A stretch of 64,000 bases of DNA from Paenibacillus sp. KS-LC4. Its GTDB lineage: Bacteria > Bacillota > Bacilli > Paenibacillales > Paenibacillaceae. The stretch covers positions 5,099,001-5,163,000 of the forward strand of contig NZ_CP145905.1 in the NCBI RefSeq assembly GCF_036894955.1, written 5' to 3'. The translations under genes and the position numbers were made by a program. Shown here one piece after another: positions 60,055-64,000 of the stretch (its first letter is position 1; each line of letters opens with the position of its first letter). Under the pieces are notes generated by a model. That model did no database searches. It was given only the letters and a program-made list of their open reading frames with translations, and was not told the DNA's origin.

Positions 60055-62428
60055 GCAGCAAACCCCTTTCCGATCGGCCAGTCGTCATATTTTGCGGCAA
60101 TATAATAATGACCTCAAGACCTTTTCCACGTTTCGACCGGAATGTTATTTCACCTTCAAGGCTAGCGACCCTTTCTTTTATACCGGATAAACCCATATGC
60201 TCGAAAGAAGCCTCCATGTAATCGACATCCATGCCGACCCCATCGTCCTTATAGTGGAAATAAACGATGTTTGTTCTCTGCTCCAACTCTAACGTGACCA
60301 GATTGGCACGCGCATGCTTATCAGCATTGCGAAGCAATTCTTGGACAATGCGGTAAATCGCTGTAATCTGCTCTTCGTTAAGCAGGTTGTCGAAAGGCTT
60401 GGCCCGAAAATCGACCGCAAAATTGTTTCTCATTTGCGTATGCTCAATAATCGATTCCAATGCTTCAACAATGCCCATTTCCTTAAGAAGAGGCGGCCTT
60501 AACTCATTGCAGGTTTCTCGAATTTGATGGATGACATCAAGCAGTCCTTCCTTGATTTCGTCAAGCTCGACTTCAAGCTTTTCCGTTATCGGATGGTCCA
60601 GCATAAGTGCTTCCAGCCTTCGATACCACAATAATTGGTCTTGAAGCGCAGAATCATGAAGATCAGCTGCAAGCTTCCGTCGTTCATTTTCCGAAAGGCA
60701 AAACAACAATCTTAAAATCCAAGGTGTTGTAGCCTGCTCCTTCTTAACCTCAGATTCTAAATCCTCAATTAAGCTTTCAATCAAATATAAATTTTCAAAC
60801 ACGATACTTGCATAATTTGCAAGAGTCTTGAGCCAACGAAGCTCATCTGAATTAAAACGGGTATGGTTGGTTTTGGAGCCAATCCATACGATGTACTGCT
60901 TTGACTTCTGGCAGCCAATAATTAGTCCCAGACCATGGGGCAGCTCAACGACTTCCCCAACTTGAAGCGATTCAGTCACTTGCAGTAGAAAAATAGCGGT
61001 ACTCTGCTCATCATCCTGCACCCCTGCTGGAATAACCAATGCTTCAACCTGGTCTACAACGAGAAAATCAATTCGGCTAGCTGGAAGCAATGCCCCAATT
61101 TCTTCTTTCAGCACCATCTCCAGATCATCCCGCTTCATGACTCGTGCAATTTTGCGCGAGAAACGATCAAGGCTGTCTTGGTAGCTGTACATCGCTTTAA
61201 AAAGCTTGGGACGAAATTTATGATCAATCTGCTCCTTGGAATAAAGAAACAGGGTCATAACAACGTAAATAATGAGGAAAATTTGAAGCCACCTGACCCA
61301 AGAAAATACAGTATCACTACTTACAATTGCAGCAATCATCATCGTAACAACAAGTGCAGGCAATAAAGACAGCAAGGTATAATACTTAAAGCGGGTCAAT
61401 ATAAAATCAACATCAAACAATTGGTTGGATGTTAATAAATAAAAGTAAACAATCGGCAGCACGAACAAAAAAGGTGCTGTGAACGCCGCTGGCAAAATTT
61501 GAATGTTTCCTCCCAGTAACGGCAATAAATTCATTGTCATGAAAGGGGTAAAAGCAGCCAAATGCGAGGCAAGCGTTATTTTAAATAAAGAGTTGAATCT
61601 GCTGCTCCGATAGTAAAAGAACTTCCTAAACAACTGATAGATACAAATAAAATTACCAACTATCAATGTACCATGATACACCATTCTGGCATTTAAGAAT
61701 ACTGCTTCCGGCATGTAATTCGTCCAAACATAAACTAAACAGAATAGTGAGGTTGAACCAAACACGATAATCATCGCTACAATCAGCTTTGGACTGATAA
61801 AGATGATACCATATCGCCGCAAGTAAATATTCATAAACAATAAGAAAAGAATGGCGACAAACGGAAGCACCGCGTACATGATGGTAATACCAACTAAATC
61901 ACTGCGGTATGCAGCAACTGATGCAAAATAACTTATGCCTATTGCCGTAAAAAACAATATCAGCATAATCGCAGCTGTATCATGTTCACGCTTCTTGTAT
62001 AAGAAAGTAGATAATCCGAGAAATAATAATAGAGAGCCCCAAGGAATATACAATTGAAGTAACAATTCTATTCCTGTGTGATCGCCATTCCAACCCCGAT
62101 TAAAAGTGACTAACCTAAGCTCGCCACCCGCATTCAAAACTTGAACACTATCTACTCTCTCAATGGTTGAAAACTTAATGATATTGCGGTTCTGATCAGT
62201 TGGTTGTCCATTGACCTGTTGAACGATGTCTCCGACATTCAAGCCTTTAATTACAGCTTGTCCTGCTGGCTCAAGTGATTCAATTAAGTACTGACCTTGA
62301 TCATTCTTAACTGTTACTGCGCCAATGAAAGGATCATTAATAATAACAATAGTCAGATAGCATAATAATGCGAATAACCCACTCAGGAAGAAAGATACTA
62401 ATAGTTTCCTTGAGCGTAACAACTTCAT
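60032..62428 (-). CDS. comP: Sensor histidine kinase ComP
   Basis: A 798-residue membrane kinase. The N-terminal membrane segment (about 8-28) is followed by a PDZ-like extracellular domain (about 36-105, LIESLEPAGQAVIKGLNVGDIVQQVNG), then eight or nine further membrane helices (about 125-420). The cytoplasmic part has the HisKA_3 H-box ERRKLAADLHDSALQDQL near residue 580, and the ATPase with N-box ELLRNADKHARANLV and the G boxes DDGVGMD and LSGIKERVASLEG. It should sense the ComX pheromone and phosphorylate ComA. It is 33 bp after comX. Confidence 0.93.
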   Translation of the reverse strand: MKLLRSRKLLVSFFLSGLFALLCYLTIVIINDPFIGAVTVKNDQGQYLIESLEPAGQAVIKGLNVGDIVQQVNGQPTDQNRNIIKFSTIERVDSVQVLNAGGELRLVTFNRGWNGDHTGIELLLQLYIPWGSLLLFLGLSTFLYKKREHDTAAIMLILFFTAIGISYFASVAAYRSDLVGITIMYAVLPFVAILFLLFMNIYLRRYGIIFISPKLIVAMIIVFGSTSLFCLVYVWTNYMPEAVFLNARMVYHGTLIVGNFICIYQLFRKFFYYRSSRFNSLFKITLASHLAAFTPFMTMNLLPLLGGNIQILPAAFTAPFLFVLPIVYFYLLTSNQLFDVDFILTRFKYYTLLSLLPALVVTMMIAAIVSSDTVFSWVRWLQIFLIIYVVMTLFLYSKEQIDHKFRPKLFKAMYSYQDSLDRFSRKIARVMKRDDLEMVLKEEIGALLPASRIDFLVVDQVEALVIPAGVQDDEQSTAIFLLQVTESLQVGEVVELPHGLGLIIGCQKSKQYIVWIGSKTNHTRFNSDELRWLKTLANYASIVFENLYLIESLIEDLESEVKKEQATTPWILRLLFCLSENERRKLAADLHDSALQDQLLWYRRLEALMLDHPITEKLEVELDEIKEGLLDVIHQIRETCNELRPPLLKEMGIVEALESIIEHTQMRNNFAVDFRAKPFDNLLNEEQITAIYRIVQELLRNADKHARANLVTLELEQRTNIVYFHYKDDGVGMDVDYMEASFEHMGLSGIKERVASLEGEITFRSKRGKGLEVIIILPQNMTTGRSERGLLRDSYLIS

Positions 62429-62461
62429 CTTTCTCCCCCTAAACTCGTACAGCGGATTACC

Positions 62462-62635
62462 TTATGTCCAGTAGGCCAATTGGTAATTATCTTTCTTATC
62501 TGCTTGAATGCTCAGGGTTTCAAAAATTGCCTTCTTCTCCGCTGAAGTCACTCCAGCCATTTGCAAGTTCCCACTCATTGCTAAATCCATCATTTGCGAG
62601 TCTTTGGCTAAAGAACGAATAAATTCTTTCAACAC
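62462..62635 (-). CDS. comX: ComX pheromone precursor
   Basis: A 57-residue precursor that is too short and GTG-initiated to be seen by a simple ORF filter. It starts at the GTG at 62635 with AAGGAGG 7 nt upstream and begins M-LKEFIRSLAKDSQMMDLAM, then GNLQMAGVTSAEKKAIFETL, and ends DNYQLAYWT. The sole tryptophan (residue 56) is next to the C-terminus, as in ComX of Bacillus, where this residue is isoprenylated and cleaved to a short peptide. It lies between comQ and comP, the standard position. No other homology was needed to make the call, which rests on position, size and the C-terminal Trp. Confidence 0.85.
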   Translation of the reverse strand: MLKEFIRSLAKDSQMMDLAMSGNLQMAGVTSAEKKAIFETLSIQADKKDNYQLAYWT

Positions 62636-62677
62636 TGGAACTCCTCCTTGGAATGTGTAAGGGTCTTTCTGTAGTTA

Positions 62678-62705
62678 ACTATAACAGGAAATGATAGCCA
62701 AGCAA
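62678..62705 (-). promoter_or_regulatory. Possible internal promoter of comX
   Basis: TTGCTT (62700-62705) and TATAGT (62678-62683) on the minus strand with a 16-bp spacer, 43 bp upstream of the comX start. It is a moderate sigma-A match, and would give extra comX-comP-comA transcript. Confidence 0.4.
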
Positions 62706-62726
62706 ACGCAAATCTAATTCGTATTT

Positions 62727-62746
62727 ACCGCAACTATCATTGCGGT
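62727..62746. other. Hairpin ACCGCAA-N6-TTGCGGT between comQ and comX
   Basis: Perfect 7-bp arms 12 bp after the comQ stop codon. The halves CCGCAA and TTGCGG are the ComA half-sites in everted order, at a spacing that does not match the ComA consensus TTGCGG-N4-CCGCAA. It has no T-run. It may be a weak attenuator or a coincidental match. Confidence 0.4.
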
Positions 62747-62758
62747 GTCATTCGAAGG

Positions 62759-63682
62759 CTATTCTTTAGCCAATATGCTTAACAGCATTTCCTTATGCAC
62801 GGCCACTTCCGGAACTGATTCAATGAGTTCCATAAAACGGTTATAATGCGTGCGCATCACAACTGAACCATATAGCATGGCACCAGATTTTTCATAAGCT
62901 TCCTCAAGCAGTCCGCGCTTATCTGCTATGTCAGCCTCATTCAAGCGACCTTCAAAGTAATCCCTAATCCACTTATGCTGGTCTACAGCGTCCTCAAGCA
63001 TGTACATAGTAAGAAGCGTTTTCTTACGCTGCAAAAAGTCATTTTTCTCATCCCAGCGAAGCAGATCGCGAATGTCATTTTTAATTTGAGCCGCCATCCC
63101 CACTTCAACCGCATATTCCGCTACAATTGGATGCCAACCTCGGCCGGTAAGCATAACGCCCGTCATGCAGGCATTAACGATTAAGGCTGCCGACTTTTGC
63201 TTTATCGACTGAAAATAGGACTGCTCGTCGGACACAACGTTCATTAAATCCATCATTTGCCCGTTCGCCGCTTGCAGGAGTTGAAGATTCATCATTTTCA
63301 TTGTTGTTTGTACATGGGAGCTATCGAATTCAGAATCCATCATCGCTTGCTGCGAAAGGGTCATGAAAGCAGCTGCAAGATGCAGTGCTATAGGCAGAGG
63401 AGCTTCAGACCAGGCTTGCTTTGGAGCATCCTGATCCTGTAAATCATCGAGAATATCGGTCGCCAGAATAAGGAATTCAACCGCTGCTGCCGCACGATAT
63501 ACTGCCGTCCCTTCACCGCCGAACATTCGGTAGTGGAGCACCGTCAAACGTCCAAAAGGAAGCTGCTCGTTCAGCCTGTCCATTAAAAATAAGTAGGCAT
63601 ACTGAATCAAAGAGTCCACTGTAAAATGTCGTTTGACCATCTCTCGCATTTCAAATTCGATTTTAGGTACACAGTCCTCCAA
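62759..63682 (-). CDS. comQ: ComQ isoprenyl-diphosphate synthase-like ComX-modifying enzyme
   Basis: A 307-residue isoprenyl-transferase-like protein. It has the two aspartate-rich motifs of this fold: DDLQD at 79-83 and NDIRD at 202-206 (MAAQIKNDIRDLLRW). The segment TVLHYRMFGGEG near residue 47 and the ATDILDDL motif are ComQ-like. It should add an isoprenyl group to the ComX tryptophan and help export. The start is a TTG at 63682 with GGGGG 7 nt upstream; the family homology begins at residue 12 (MREMVKRHF), and the ATG there has no ribosome binding site. Confidence 0.88.
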   Translation of the reverse strand: MEDCVPKIEFEMREMVKRHFTVDSLIQYAYLFLMDRLNEQLPFGRLTVLHYRMFGGEGTAVYRAAAAVEFLILATDILDDLQDQDAPKQAWSEAPLPIALHLAAAFMTLSQQAMMDSEFDSSHVQTTMKMMNLQLLQAANGQMMDLMNVVSDEQSYFQSIKQKSAALIVNACMTGVMLTGRGWHPIVAEYAVEVGMAAQIKNDIRDLLRWDEKNDFLQRKKTLLTMYMLEDAVDQHKWIRDYFEGRLNEADIADKRGLLEEAYEKSGAMLYGSVVMRTHYNRFMELIESVPEVAVHKEMLLSILAKE

Positions 63683-63711
63683 CTTTAGACCCCCATCGTT
63701 TCAAGATTTTT

Positions 63712-63915
63712 CTATTTTACACGATGGAGTAAAAACGTACCAACATTTTTCAATATTTTAGTAATAAAACCCACCTTCCTCCTTGAATTCAACCGCTCCT
63801 GTTCTATCCCCTCCTCGTTTATTCGGCTCACCAGCACAGCGATCATTTCCATTCGTTTCCTTAACATGTCGGCACGATTGACAAATGGGCCAGTGGGGTC
63901 ACGATCCCGGTTCAT
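63712..63915 (-). CDS. Small protein upstream of comQ, unknown
   Basis: A 67-residue basic protein from the ATG at 63915, which has GGAAGGAGGG 10 nt upstream. It is 29 bp before comQ and co-directional, so it is probably in the same transcript. It has a helical middle (ADMLRKRMEMIAVLVSRINEEG) and a basic C-terminus (RRKVGFITKILKNVGTFLLHRV). It does not look like DegQ, which precedes comQ in Bacillus subtilis (46 residues). It has weak Spo0E-like helix character, but no SQxLD motif. Function unknown. Confidence 0.55.
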   Translation of the reverse strand: MNRDRDPTGPFVNRADMLRKRMEMIAVLVSRINEEGIEQERLNSRRKVGFITKILKNVGTFLLHRVK

Positions 63916-64000
63916 GAATGTTAAGCCCTCCTTCCAACTGTTGCTGTTACACGGCTCCCGCGTAAGCAAAATGGACATATACGGCTTCCATCGTTAAACC

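Noticed and set aside
1..64000. CRISPR arrays, tRNA or rRNA genes, insertion sequences
   Set aside because: No spacer-repeat pattern, cloverleaf, rRNA sequence or transposase-like frame was found. The repeats seen are simple tandem or dispersed intergenic repeats.

Overview
The window reads as a chromosomal segment of a Paenibacillus-like, spore-forming Firmicute. The signs are AGGAGG-type ribosome binding sites, a YjcZ-family sporulation peptide, a CIRCE-controlled groESL operon, YesM/YesN two-component genes beside ABC sugar importers, a heparinase/GH88 polysaccharide cluster, and intergenic 24-bp repeats of a kind I associate with Paenibacillus. This assignment is an inference from gene content. 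I see no rRNA, tRNA, transposase or CRISPR array.

Layout. 1-3.1 kb: YjcZ peptide and a small AraC / dehydrogenase / sugar isomerase operon. 3.4-4 kb: an unknown gene. 4.1-18.6 kb: a complete contractile phage-tail locus of PBSX (xkd) type, with repressor, ImmA protease, sigma-like activator, sheath, tube, frameshifted chaperone, tape measure, baseplate, fibre, holin and endolysin. There are no capsid, portal or terminase genes, so it is best read as an R-type tailocin (phage-tail-like bacteriocin). Five copies of a 15-bp operator lie between repressor and activator. 18.7-24.6 kb: fRMsr/MetY sulfur operon, a stalk-domain protein, an aldehyde dehydrogenase and a dihydrouridine synthase. 24.8-33.3 kb: an AT-richer defence island with a PemK-like toxin, a candidate antitoxin and a type I restriction-modification system. 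33.5-35.6 kb: groES-groEL.

35.9-48.7 kb: a uronate-polysaccharide utilisation cluster (DUF2264, GH88, heparinase II/III-like lyase, YesN/YesM, solute-binding protein, two permeases). The lyase gene and its leader carry several families of simple repeats. 48.9-53 kb: an MFS exporter, a GntR regulator, a TetR regulator and a YhgE/Pip-like membrane protein. 53.1-57 kb: a co-oriented TatC-TatA / molybdenum-cofactor / 5-formyl-THF cyclo-ligase set. 57.2-59.1 kb: an ABC-F ATPase.

59.4-63.9 kb: a complete comQXPA quorum-sensing locus. Its 57-residue ComX precursor (62462..62635, minus strand) has its only tryptophan at the penultimate position, as expected for an isoprenylated pheromone. The most interesting items are the headless tail locus with its operator array and -1 frameshift site, the comQXPA locus, the repeat-laden lyase gene, and a small fibre-adjacent gene interrupted by one in-frame amber codon.
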